From Leadbetterella lacunae (GTDB lineage: Bacteria > Bacteroidota > Bacteroidia > Cytophagales > Spirosomataceae): a stretch of 64,000 bases of DNA. The DNA is taken from contig NZ_JBHRYQ010000001.1 in assembly GCF_042649125.1 (NCBI RefSeq), forward strand, positions 2,170,001 through 2,234,000. The letters run 5' to 3'. Shown piece by piece: positions 54,455 through 62,921 of the stretch. A program made the translations under genes and the position numbers. Within the stretch, counting starts at the first letter, position 1. Each line of letters starts with the position of its first letter. The notes under the pieces are model-generated. The model saw only the letters and a list, made by a program, of their open reading frames with translations, had not been told where the DNA came from and did no database searches.

Positions 54455-56572
54455 TTAAATTTCTTTTAGCAATAAACTAATAATATCAACCCCTGCTTGT
54501 GCAATAGGCGTACCCGGGCCGAAGACCCCTTTTACCCCTGCTTTGTATAAGTAATCATAATCTTGCGGCGGAATAACCCCACCAACAATTACATAAATGT
54601 CTGGTCTACCCAGTTCTGCCAATTTGCTTATTACTTCAGGCACTAAGGTTTTATGCCCCGCCGCCAGCGAGCTAATACCCACCACGTGCACATCGTTTTC
54701 TATGGCTTGATTTGCCGCCTCTTCGGGGGTTTGAAACAAGGGACCTAAGTCTACATCAAAACTAATATCTGCAAAACCAGTAGCAATTACTTTGGCTCCT
54801 CTGTCGTGACCGTCTTGCCCGAGTTTAGCTATTAAAATTCGAGGCCTTCTGCCTTCTTTTTCAAAAAACTCAGCACTCAAAGCTTTCGCTTTTTCAAATA
54901 CTTCATTGTTGTTCATAGCTTTTGAATATACCCCTTTCACTGACTGAGAAATAGCTTTATATCTTCCAAAAGAAACTTCAAGTGCATCTGAGATTTCGCC
55001 CAGCGTACATCTGTGCCTGGCGGCTTCAATGGCAAGTGCCAACAAATTCCCCTCGCCGGTGCTGGCCGCCTGCGTTAAGTTTTCCAAGGCACGTAAACAA
55101 GCCTCTTGATTTCTTTCTTTTTTTATTTTTTCTATAAGAGCTATTTGACCTTCTCTTACTGCTACATTATTTACTTCTAAAGTACTTAAAACAGTGTCGT
55201 CGTTTGTTTTAAAACAATTTACACCTACAATATTAAGCGAGCCGTTATCTATACTTGCTTGTTTGCGGGTAGCTGCTTCTTCTATTTTTAGTTTCGGAAT
55301 TCCCTTTTCTATGGCTTCTGCCATTCCACCTACTTCTTCTACTTCCTCTATTAAATCCCAAGCCTTTTTTACCAGTTCTTCGGTAAGTTTCTCTACATAG
55401 TAGGAGCCCGCCCATGGGTCTATGGCGTTTACAATTCCACATTTGTCGCTTTGTAGATATTTCTGAGTTTCTCGGGCTATTTTAGCCGAAAAATCTGTTG
55501 GCAAAGCAATGGCCTCATCTAGGGAGTTAGTATGCAAAGATTGAGTTCCACCAAAAACGGCTGCCATGGCTTCTACCGTGGTTCGGGCAATATTATTGAA
55601 GGGGTCTTGGGCCGTTAGACTCCAACCCGAGGTTTGGCTGTGGGTTCTAAGTGCCATCGACTTTTTGTTTTTCGGACCAAAGTCACGTACGATTTTTGAC
55701 CAAAGCAAACGTGCCGCACGCATTTTGGCTATTTCCATGAAAAAGTTCATGCCTATTCCCCAGAAAAACGATAACCTAGGAGCAAAATCGTCGATATCAA
55801 GACCCGCTTTTACGCCTGTTTTAAGATATTCTAATCCGTCTGCAAGCGTATACGCCAGCTCAATATGAGCAGGAGCACCAGCCTCATGCATGTGATATCC
55901 GCTTATACTAATTGAATTATATTTGGGCATATTTTGAGACGTAAACTCAAAAATATCCGCAATGATTCGCATAGAAGCTTTGGGAGGATATATGTAGGTA
56001 TTCCGTACCATAAACTCCTTCAAAATATCGTTTTGGATAGTTCCGCTGAGTTTGTCCATCGAAACTCCTTGCTCTTCGGCTGCTACTATAAAAAACGCTA
56101 GAACCGGCAGCACAGCCCCGTTCATAGTCATAGAAACCGACATTTGATCCAAAGGAATTTGGTCAAAAAGGATTTTCATATCCTCTACAGAATCTATCGC
56201 CACACCTGCCATTCCAACATCACCTTTTACACGCGGATGGTCAGAATCATACCCCCGATGCGTAGCTAAGTCAAACGCCACAGAGAGCCCTTTTTGGCCT
56301 TGAGCCAGGTTTCTTCTGTAAAATGCATTGCTTTCTTCTGCCGTAGAAAAACCTGCATATTGACGGATTGTCCACGGTCGGTTTAGATACATACTGGCAT
56401 ATGGACCACCCAAATAAGGCGGAACGCCAGACTTAAACCCCAAGTGACCGAGACTTTCGAATGTATAGTTTTTCTGAATATCTATACCTTCAAAAGTATC
56501 CGATGCTTTGCCCATTATAATTTCTGGAGCAGGAAGTGTAATGTCTATATGTTCGAAACTTGGCCTTTTCAT
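54455..56572 (-). CDS. mutB: Methylmalonyl-CoA mutase large (catalytic) subunit
   Basis: A 705-aa adenosylcobalamin enzyme that converts (R)-methylmalonyl-CoA to succinyl-CoA. I start it at ATG 56572, because it overlaps the upstream stop as ATGA; an alternative Met at 56584 adds MENK. The catalytic barrel includes RPWTIRQYAGFSTAEESNAF and FGGTQSLHTNSLDEAIALPT. The C-terminal B12-binding domain has the base-off motif LGQDGHDRG at about 584-592. The partner is the small subunit two genes upstream. Confidence 0.96.
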   Translation of the reverse strand: MKRPSFEHIDITLPAPEIIMGKASDTFEGIDIQKNYTFESLGHLGFKSGVPPYLGGPYASMYLNRPWTIRQYAGFSTAEESNAFYRRNLAQGQKGLSVAFDLATHRGYDSDHPRVKGDVGMAGVAIDSVEDMKILFDQIPLDQMSVSMTMNGAVLPVLAFFIVAAEEQGVSMDKLSGTIQNDILKEFMVRNTYIYPPKASMRIIADIFEFTSQNMPKYNSISISGYHMHEAGAPAHIELAYTLADGLEYLKTGVKAGLDIDDFAPRLSFFWGIGMNFFMEIAKMRAARLLWSKIVRDFGPKNKKSMALRTHSQTSGWSLTAQDPFNNIARTTVEAMAAVFGGTQSLHTNSLDEAIALPTDFSAKIARETQKYLQSDKCGIVNAIDPWAGSYYVEKLTEELVKKAWDLIEEVEEVGGMAEAIEKGIPKLKIEEAATRKQASIDNGSLNIVGVNCFKTNDDTVLSTLEVNNVAVREGQIALIEKIKKERNQEACLRALENLTQAASTGEGNLLALAIEAARHRCTLGEISDALEVSFGRYKAISQSVKGVYSKAMNNNEVFEKAKALSAEFFEKEGRRPRILIAKLGQDGHDRGAKVIATGFADISFDVDLGPLFQTPEEAANQAIENDVHVVGISSLAAGHKTLVPEVISKLAELGRPDIYVIVGGVIPPQDYDYLYKAGVKGVFGPGTPIAQAGVDIISLLLKEI

Positions 56573-58044
56573 CTTGTTTTCCATTTTGAATCGCCCATTT
56601 CAGGAACAACCACTTTTTTGTTAGCGGCATTCCAATAGGCAAAAGCTAAGAGAGCGGCTTGTTCGGCTTTGCCTTTTTGCCAAGCTTGTGCCTGCTCTTT
56701 ACTAAAATATTTTTTAACAAAATGCGTATCAAAATCTGCTGAAATAAACGCCGGATGGTCCATCACAAAGTGCCCAAAAGGCAGCGTAGTGAAAAAGCCC
56801 TCTATTTTGTACTGACTAATTGCTTCCTTCATTTTTTGAATAGCCTCATTTCTAGTGCTGCCATAGGTAACCAGTTTTGCTATCATGGGGTCATAGTATA
56901 TCGGAATATCCATGCCCGACTCGTACGCATCGTCAAGTCTGATACCTTCGCCTTCGGGTCTCTCGTATTTGGTAATGGTACCCGTAGATGGAAGAAAATC
57001 GTTCAGCGGATCCTCGGCATAAACCCTTAGTTCCATCGCATGTCCTTTGATTTTTAAGTCTTCTTGTTTAAAAGCCAAGACTTCACCTTGAGCTACTTTT
57101 ATTTGTTGCTCTACCAAATCTACACCTGTAATATACTCGGTAACAGGATGTTCTACTTGAAGTCGGGTATTCATTTCTAAAAAATAAAAATTTAAGTTTT
57201 CATCTAAAAGAAACTCTACGGTGCCCGCTCCCACATAATTACATGACTTGGCTACTTTAACAGCCGCCTCCCCTATTTTTTTTCTTATTTCTGGGGTCAA
57301 AATTCCTGAAGGAGCTTCTTCTATTACTTTTTGATGCCTACGCTGAATACTACACTCTCGCTCAAATAGATGCACAATATTGCCGTGCTTGTCGCCCAAC
57401 ACCTGCACTTCTATGTGCCTTGGTGAGCCTACATATTTTTCAATAAAAACTGAGCCATCTCCAAAAGCAGAAACCGCTTCAGAAATAGCTCGGGTCATTT
57501 GTTCTTCAAACTCTGCTTCGTTTTCTACCACACGCATACCTTTACCTCCGCCACCGGCACTCGCTTTTATCAGTATTGGAAAACCGATTTCTTTGGCTAT
57601 TTTTTTAGCGGCAGGTATATCATCAATGGCTTGATCGGTGCCCGGCACCATCGGTATATCGTATTTTTTGACGCATTCTTTGGCGGCAAGTTTTGAGCCC
57701 ATCAGGGTGATAGAATCAGGATTTGGCCCAATAAACGTAATTCCCGCTGCTTCTACTTTCTCTGCAAAAATGGCATTTTCACTTAAAAACCCATAGCCAG
57801 GATGGATACCGTCTACCCCAAGCGAGAGAGCTTCTGCGATGATTTTATCCATGTTTAAATATGACTTGCTAGAAGCGGCTTCGCCCAAACAAACGGCCTC
57901 GTCTGCAAAACGAACATGAAGGGCATTTTGATCAGGTTCTGAATAAACGGCAACCGTTTTAATACCCAGCTTTTTTATGGTTCGCATTATTCGCAGAGCT
58001 ATTTCACCCCTGTTTGCCACCATTATTTTTTTTAAATTCGTCAT
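56569..58044 (-). CDS. accC: Acyl-CoA carboxylase biotin carboxylase subunit
   Basis: A 491-aa ATP-grasp enzyme that carboxylates biotin on BCCP. The N-terminal motif is MVANRGEIALRIMRT. The glycine-rich ATP loop is KASAGGGGKGMRVVEN, and the catalytic region contains MNTRLQVEHPVTE. The biotin carrier is a separate gene three positions upstream, so this is the split form. In this operon it most likely functions with propionyl-CoA carboxylase. It overlaps mutB by 4 bp. Confidence 0.94.
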   Translation of the reverse strand: MTNLKKIMVANRGEIALRIMRTIKKLGIKTVAVYSEPDQNALHVRFADEAVCLGEAASSKSYLNMDKIIAEALSLGVDGIHPGYGFLSENAIFAEKVEAAGITFIGPNPDSITLMGSKLAAKECVKKYDIPMVPGTDQAIDDIPAAKKIAKEIGFPILIKASAGGGGKGMRVVENEAEFEEQMTRAISEAVSAFGDGSVFIEKYVGSPRHIEVQVLGDKHGNIVHLFERECSIQRRHQKVIEEAPSGILTPEIRKKIGEAAVKVAKSCNYVGAGTVEFLLDENLNFYFLEMNTRLQVEHPVTEYITGVDLVEQQIKVAQGEVLAFKQEDLKIKGHAMELRVYAEDPLNDFLPSTGTITKYERPEGEGIRLDDAYESGMDIPIYYDPMIAKLVTYGSTRNEAIQKMKEAISQYKIEGFFTTLPFGHFVMDHPAFISADFDTHFVKKYFSKEQAQAWQKGKAEQAALLAFAYWNAANKKVVVPEMGDSKWKTR

Positions 58045-58065
58045 ATATAATTTTCAAATTAAATA

Positions 58066-59088
58066 TTATCCTAATTTTCTAAATTCAGCCCAGACTTTTT
58101 CATTGAGTTCCGATGCCAAATTGTCTATAAAATAACTCCCCACTGAAGCATCTATTACCTCTTCTATGAGGCTCTCTTGTTGCAAAACATGTTGGATATT
58201 TCGGGTAATTCTACTTGCAAACTGAGACCCATATTGGGTTTGATCATAATTTAAGTCTTCAAAACTGAGCATATCGGCTCCACCGATAACCGATGAAATG
58301 GCGATTTGAGTATAGGCGATGGCTTGAGCATTCGGGTCGGCTTCTTGGTTATTGGCTTCGATTATCACCAATAGATTTTGTACCGTAGGTTTATTATACG
58401 TTTCTGCGATTTTGAACCACAAATGCTTCAGAACTTTTACTTGAACAAGATTTAAATAAAAATTCTCTCTTGATTTTAAGGCTACAATTGGTTTTGAAAT
58501 AGATTCGGTAAGTAAGATATTTTTTTCTAACTGAAACAAAACCTGAGCTAAATCTGCATGAATGTTATCAGTTTGAGGCATAGAAACTTCTAAATTTACC
58601 TTTGTATCAAAAAAAGAAAGATTGCTAAATGAATAATTTAGAGCATCAAGTTTTAAGTCATTACTTTTTATAAAATCTAAAAAGTTATTAGAAAATTCTT
58701 GGTGCCAATTAGCTTCTGAAACAAATACAAATCTCAAATATATAAACTCTAAAATCACACTATCAAACACTTGCTCAAAATCCTGAACGGACCAAAGTTT
58801 ATCTATTTTAATGGCTAACGCTGAAGCACCGCCAGCCAGCGATTCTAGAATAGTTGCGTTTAAATTTCCTAAATCTACTGGGTCAATCTCTTGGCAAATC
58901 CACCACGGCTTGGCTCTACTTATAACTCTAATCGGGTTTTCAACACGCTTCTCAAAACTTTGAGCCCCGTTGAGACTCAAACCCTTCACCGCTGGTTTTT
59001 CTCTGTAATCTGAGCCTAGCTCTTTTTCTAAAATAGTTTCCCATTTGGCGAGTGGCATATTTTCAAAATCTACAAATAAGTCTCTCAT
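58066..59088 (-). CDS. mutA: Methylmalonyl-CoA mutase small subunit, short form
   Basis: A 340-aa non-catalytic partner of mutB. The barrel-type fold is recognisable from PWWICQEIDPVDLGNLNATI, AIAYTQIAISSVIGGADMLS and EEVIDASVGSYFIDNLASEL. It lacks the B12-binding C-terminal domain (no DxHxxG) and is much shorter than the usual small subunits of about 450-640 aa. It overlaps the BCCP gene by 4 bp and is 21 bp from the biotin carboxylase gene. Confidence 0.87.
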   Translation of the reverse strand: MRDLFVDFENMPLAKWETILEKELGSDYREKPAVKGLSLNGAQSFEKRVENPIRVISRAKPWWICQEIDPVDLGNLNATILESLAGGASALAIKIDKLWSVQDFEQVFDSVILEFIYLRFVFVSEANWHQEFSNNFLDFIKSNDLKLDALNYSFSNLSFFDTKVNLEVSMPQTDNIHADLAQVLFQLEKNILLTESISKPIVALKSRENFYLNLVQVKVLKHLWFKIAETYNKPTVQNLLVIIEANNQEADPNAQAIAYTQIAISSVIGGADMLSFEDLNYDQTQYGSQFASRITRNIQHVLQQESLIEEVIDASVGSYFIDNLASELNEKVWAEFRKLG

Positions 59089-59564
59089 GCTAACTCAATC
59101 ATTATTTGGCCTTTGGTAATTGCCTGCCCTTTGGCAACATGAATTTTCTTCACTACGGCTTCATGCGGCAACTTGATCACATTTTCCATTTTCATGGCTT
59201 CCAAAACCAAAACGTTTTCATTTTCAGCTACCGTTTGACCTTCTTCTACAAAAACATCTATAACCAGTCCCGGCATTGGAGCTTTAAGTACTTTTATTTT
59301 GTTGGCTTTGGCCGAATTAAAACCTAATGTTTCAATCATCAAGTCAGTTTCTGATTTTATTTCCACCAAAAACTCTTCACCATTTAAATCTACTAGGAGC
59401 TGACGAGCCACCATAGCGTCCACACTCACTTTTCCTTTTATTATTCTTTTATCAACCAAAACTTCAGTTGAATCTGCGGAAGTCTTTAAAATACCCATTT
59501 CATTAATCTTTTGGGTATCAAATGAAAACTCATAGCCTCCAGATTTTATTTTTATTTGATTCAT
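59085..59564 (-). CDS. Biotin carboxyl carrier protein
   Basis: A 159-aa protein with a C-terminal biotinyl domain (about 88-159): APMPGLVIDVFVEEGQTVAE, then VLEAMKMENVIK with the biotin-accepting Lys in AMKM. An N-terminal beta domain (about 1-85) is present, as in many short-chain acyl-CoA carboxylases. It is the first gene of the five-gene propionyl-CoA operon. Confidence 0.9.
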   Translation of the reverse strand: MNQIKIKSGGYEFSFDTQKINEMGILKTSADSTEVLVDKRIIKGKVSVDAMVARQLLVDLNGEEFLVEIKSETDLMIETLGFNSAKANKIKVLKAPMPGLVIDVFVEEGQTVAENENVLVLEAMKMENVIKLPHEAVVKKIHVAKGQAITKGQIMIELA

Positions 59565-60208
59565 CAGTTAAAATTTAACTCGTTTTGAAATCATTTCTCT
59601 AAATACATTACACCGCTAAGGACAAAAAAACTAGAATTGACAGCTAAAATCAAGATTCAAGAAAAACTACTGCTTTCCTTCTTCAACCTCAACCGTTGTA
59701 TTATTCACATTTAGTCAATTTTATCTATTTATCAGATTTTAAGCCATTTACATAAAAAACAGAAAATACCAACTTGTCATTTATTAAAATAATACAATTT
59801 TAAAATTATATTAACCTGTTTTATTATTGCCAACAAAAACTCTTAATCTTTAAATAAACAGAACAAATATTAGTAAAATCATATTTAAAAACAATATTTT
59901 TTGAATAAATGTTTAATTTATGCTAATAGCGAAGTTTCGCAAATACCAAAAATATAAAAAAAATGCAACTTTGAAAATGACAATTATCATAAAACCTTTG
60001 TCATTAAATTCAAAAAGTATCGAAATGATCTTCGTTCGATTTTCATTTTTAAGAAAACGCAAAAAACACAGATTGTAATACTATAAATTTAGCCAAATAT
60101 TTAAAATATCCAACTTCATACTTCAAATATTAATATTTAAAAATAAAACAATTGAATAAACAAAAACTTGCATTATTATTGTAGCGTGCAAACTATAAAA
60201 CAAGATAA
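59565..60208. other. AT-rich intergenic region before the orphan membrane protein
   Basis: About 644 bp, strongly AT-rich, with no ORF or RNA gene that I recognise. It contains the divergent promoters of the BCCP operon and the gene at 60209. Long A/T runs are compatible with curved DNA, but I see no repeat array. Confidence 0.5.
60152..60181 (+). promoter_or_regulatory. Possible promoter of the orphan membrane protein gene
   Basis: TTG (60152-60154), a 19-bp spacer and TATTATTG (60174-60181), which differs from TAnnTTTG at one position. It lies 28 bp before the start. Confidence 0.4.
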
Positions 60209-60991
60209 ATGAGCACTATTTCTTCATTGAAAAGTTACCGTTATTTATCCCTCATACTTTTACTTAATTTGGCGTTTTTCATATTCAATTTGATATATGA
60301 TACGCACGGTGCTATTCAAGTAATGTGCAACTGTCTTGTGGTTTTCTTGACCCCAGTGGCATTTAATTTAAGCACTAAAAACAAAGACCAGCAGTTATTA
60401 AAAAACACGTTCCTATTGCCAACACTTTTCTGTATCACAGAAATCCTGCTTAATACCATAGTGGATGGACAATACTCGAGAACCTATATCATAGTAAGAA
60501 TGATATATTTCATCGTATTTTTAATAGTTTGGATATCCACGTTTTTTAAAGAGGGCATTAACTTTTCGAACAGAAAACGTTTTGGCACACTTAAAAATCT
60601 AGTAATGGTTTTGATTCCATTATCAATACTTTGGCTAATGATTTCTGAAAACCAAAACGACGAATTGATTTATTTATTAGCGATGACAATAGCAGTTCTA
60701 TCTACGTTTAATTTTAACATTATTTTAAACAGAAAGTATACAAATAGGGCAAATTACTTCTTCGGACTATTAGGAGGACTCTCGCTTTTAAGCATTTCTT
60801 TCTTCTCTGCAACCTATTTTTACCTCTATAATGAAATGACTGTAATGCATTTCACTAAGTTCATGTTTTACAATACTATAATTTTCTACATGTTTGGAAT
60901 TGACTGGAAAGTTGTTCTCATAAAAGAAAATGAAAAAGTAATAAATATTACCACTGCGGAAATAATTGGCGAAAAAGATTTCTCCTTGTGA
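60209..60991 (+). CDS. Membrane protein of unknown function
   Basis: A 260-aa polytopic protein with about eight hydrophobic helices. I do not recognise the family; helices such as NLAFFIFNLIYDTHGAIQVM and YFFGLLGGLSLLSISFFSAT give a loose resemblance to YhhN/lysoplasmalogenase-type topology, but the defining motifs are absent. It is 87 bp upstream of a kinase gene and could be co-transcribed. Confidence 0.72.
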   Translation: MSTISSLKSYRYLSLILLLNLAFFIFNLIYDTHGAIQVMCNCLVVFLTPVAFNLSTKNKDQQLLKNTFLLPTLFCITEILLNTIVDGQYSRTYIIVRMIYFIVFLIVWISTFFKEGINFSNRKRFGTLKNLVMVLIPLSILWLMISENQNDELIYLLAMTIAVLSTFNFNIILNRKYTNRANYFFGLLGGLSLLSISFFSATYFYLYNEMTVMHFTKFMFYNTIIFYMFGIDWKVVLIKENEKVINITTAEIIGEKDFSL

Positions 60992-61078
60992 ATTGTTTTT
61001 TTTATTAGGCCTAATGTAAAAATATCCATTTTTAATCGTAAAAGAATATTCAGAAATTAGGCCAATTTGTTTTAAATT

Positions 61079-62164
61079 GTGTTTTTAATTAATAGAAAAA
61101 ATACACTAGTGCAGCATATACTACAAGCATTTAGTTTAGAATCAAATGATTCGGAAATCCAAAAATTTGGGTCTGGACTTATAAATGACACTTTTTTGAT
61201 TGTAGCTGCCAATGAAAAATATATACTTCAGAAAATAAACACAGAAGTCTTCCAAAATCCTGAAATAATAGGTAAAAACCTCTATGAGGCTGACAAACAC
61301 TTAAAAACACTTTACCCAACGTACTTATTCATATCTCAGATAAAGACCTCAGACGGAGAAAACTTCTTTGTGGAAAATGGAAATTATTGGCGTTTAACCA
61401 AATTCATAGACAATTCGTACTCCATAAACACTGTAAATGAGCCCGAAATGGCTTTTGAAGCTGCACGTGCATTTGGAGAACTGACAGTAAAACTACAAGG
61501 CTTAGATTTAACTAAACTCAAACCAAGCATCCCCCGTTTTCATGATTTGTCGCTGCGATATGAACAGTTTAAACTTGCTTTACAAAATGCCAGCCCAGCA
61601 TTAAAAGCCGCTTCCAAAACGGAAATTGACTTCTATGAATCTAACAATGGATATGTAGAAACCTTCCGAAAAATCCAACAAGACGAAACTTATCCGAATA
61701 GGATGATTCACCATGACACTAAAATAAACAATGTGCTTTTTGATAAACAGACTCAAAAAAGCCTTTGTGTATGCGACTTGGACACACTTATGCCCGGCAA
61801 AATAATTTCGGACTTGGGTGATATGGTCCGAACGTATTCTTCAGCGGAATCAGAGGAGAGCACAGAATTTGAACATGTAAAAATCAGACTAACTTACATA
61901 GAAGCACTCATGAATGGCTACCTAGGAAAACTTAAAAAAAACCTTACGCCTTCAGAAAAAGAAAGCCTCATATTTGCCGGTCCATTTATGATTTATATGC
62001 AAGGCTTAAGATTTTTGACTGACCACCTGAACGGTGATGTTTATTATCAGATTTCATACAAAAACCAAAACTTAAATAGGGCAAAAAACCAACAGGCCCT
62101 TTTGGAAGACTACCAATTGAACCAAACAAAAATAGCGACCATAATAGCCGCTACATTGTCTTAA
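61079..62164 (+). CDS. NahK-like phosphotransferase (aminoglycoside phosphotransferase fold)
   Basis: A 361-aa kinase of the APH/choline-kinase fold. The N-lobe glycine-rich region is FGSGLINDTFLIVA. The catalytic loop is MIHHDTKINNVLFD, and the metal site is CVCDLDTLMPGKI. These are arranged as in N-acetylhexosamine 1-kinase. Start is GTG 61079 here; a second GTG at 61109 is also possible. Sugar phosphorylation is likely but the substrate is unknown. Confidence 0.82.
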   Translation: MFLINRKNTLVQHILQAFSLESNDSEIQKFGSGLINDTFLIVAANEKYILQKINTEVFQNPEIIGKNLYEADKHLKTLYPTYLFISQIKTSDGENFFVENGNYWRLTKFIDNSYSINTVNEPEMAFEAARAFGELTVKLQGLDLTKLKPSIPRFHDLSLRYEQFKLALQNASPALKAASKTEIDFYESNNGYVETFRKIQQDETYPNRMIHHDTKINNVLFDKQTQKSLCVCDLDTLMPGKIISDLGDMVRTYSSAESEESTEFEHVKIRLTYIEALMNGYLGKLKKNLTPSEKESLIFAGPFMIYMQGLRFLTDHLNGDVYYQISYKNQNLNRAKNQQALLEDYQLNQTKIATIIAATLS

Positions 62165-62175
62165 AAAAGGAAAAC

Positions 62176-62733
62176 TTATTTCTTGTAACGTGTTATTAAA
62201 TTAAACTTTATAACCGAGGTTTCTATTTCAGCCATCACTTGTTCCACCGTAAACCCAAAGGCTTTCAAATAGTCTTTTTGTGCCTCGACTTGTTTTCTCA
62301 CTGAAGCGATATAAAGTGGCCTATCAACCTCCAAGGCAAGTGTATTATCGGTTCCGTACGTAATTTTGTATAAATTATCTAAGGCCGGGTTTGTTAATTT
62401 CACTGCCATCATACCGTTTGTCAAAGTGTAAGTTCCTTTGTTTGAGTCGAAGAAATTTTTGTAATCTAGTCCTAAACTCTCCACTTCAGCTTTCGCTTTG
62501 GCATCTGCCGTAAAATCTACATTGCCATCTTGTGTAAACGAGACCGTGGCTTTACCTTCTTTCATAAGCAGGGTTACATTTTGAGAAGGTTCGTCTTTTA
62601 TTTCAGCTACCATTTTGGTACTTACAAACTGCCAAGTACCTACCAAAGCGTCTTTCTCTGAGACTTCGTTTGACTCGCATGAACTTAATAAGAAGGTGGA
62701 AACAATAAAAAATACCAGTGTGAATGATTTCAT
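62176..62733 (-). CDS. Lipocalin-like lipoprotein
   Basis: A 185-aa lipoprotein with lipobox LSSC at about 16-19. The LVGTWQFVSTKMVAE start and beta-rich body are of the type seen in lipocalin-like/DUF4923-related Bacteroidota proteins. There is no enzymatic motif. It is convergent with the NahK-like gene. Confidence 0.75.
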   Translation of the reverse strand: MKSFTLVFFIVSTFLLSSCESNEVSEKDALVGTWQFVSTKMVAEIKDEPSQNVTLLMKEGKATVSFTQDGNVDFTADAKAKAEVESLGLDYKNFFDSNKGTYTLTNGMMAVKLTNPALDNLYKITYGTDNTLALEVDRPLYIASVRKQVEAQKDYLKAFGFTVEQVMAEIETSVIKFNLITRYKK

Positions 62734-62868
62734 TTTTTTTGATTTAAATTTCCAAAATACGCTTCAAAAATTATACCATTTCAAACACAAAACATTTAGG
62801 TTAAACAAATTATTTCTTAGCCAAATCCTATGGGACTTAGAACAAAACGATTTACCTTCAAAATCCCG

Positions 62869-62900
62869 TTTGGGTTAGCCATAAACACGTAGTATCTTTG
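62869..62900 (+). promoter_or_regulatory. Promoter of the PVC-type lipoprotein gene
   Basis: TTTG (62869-62872), a 20-bp spacer and TATCTTTG (62893-62900) match both Bacteroidota promoter elements exactly, 21 bp before the start. Confidence 0.75.
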
Positions 62901-62921
62901 TATAAAAACTATCCAAGTTTA

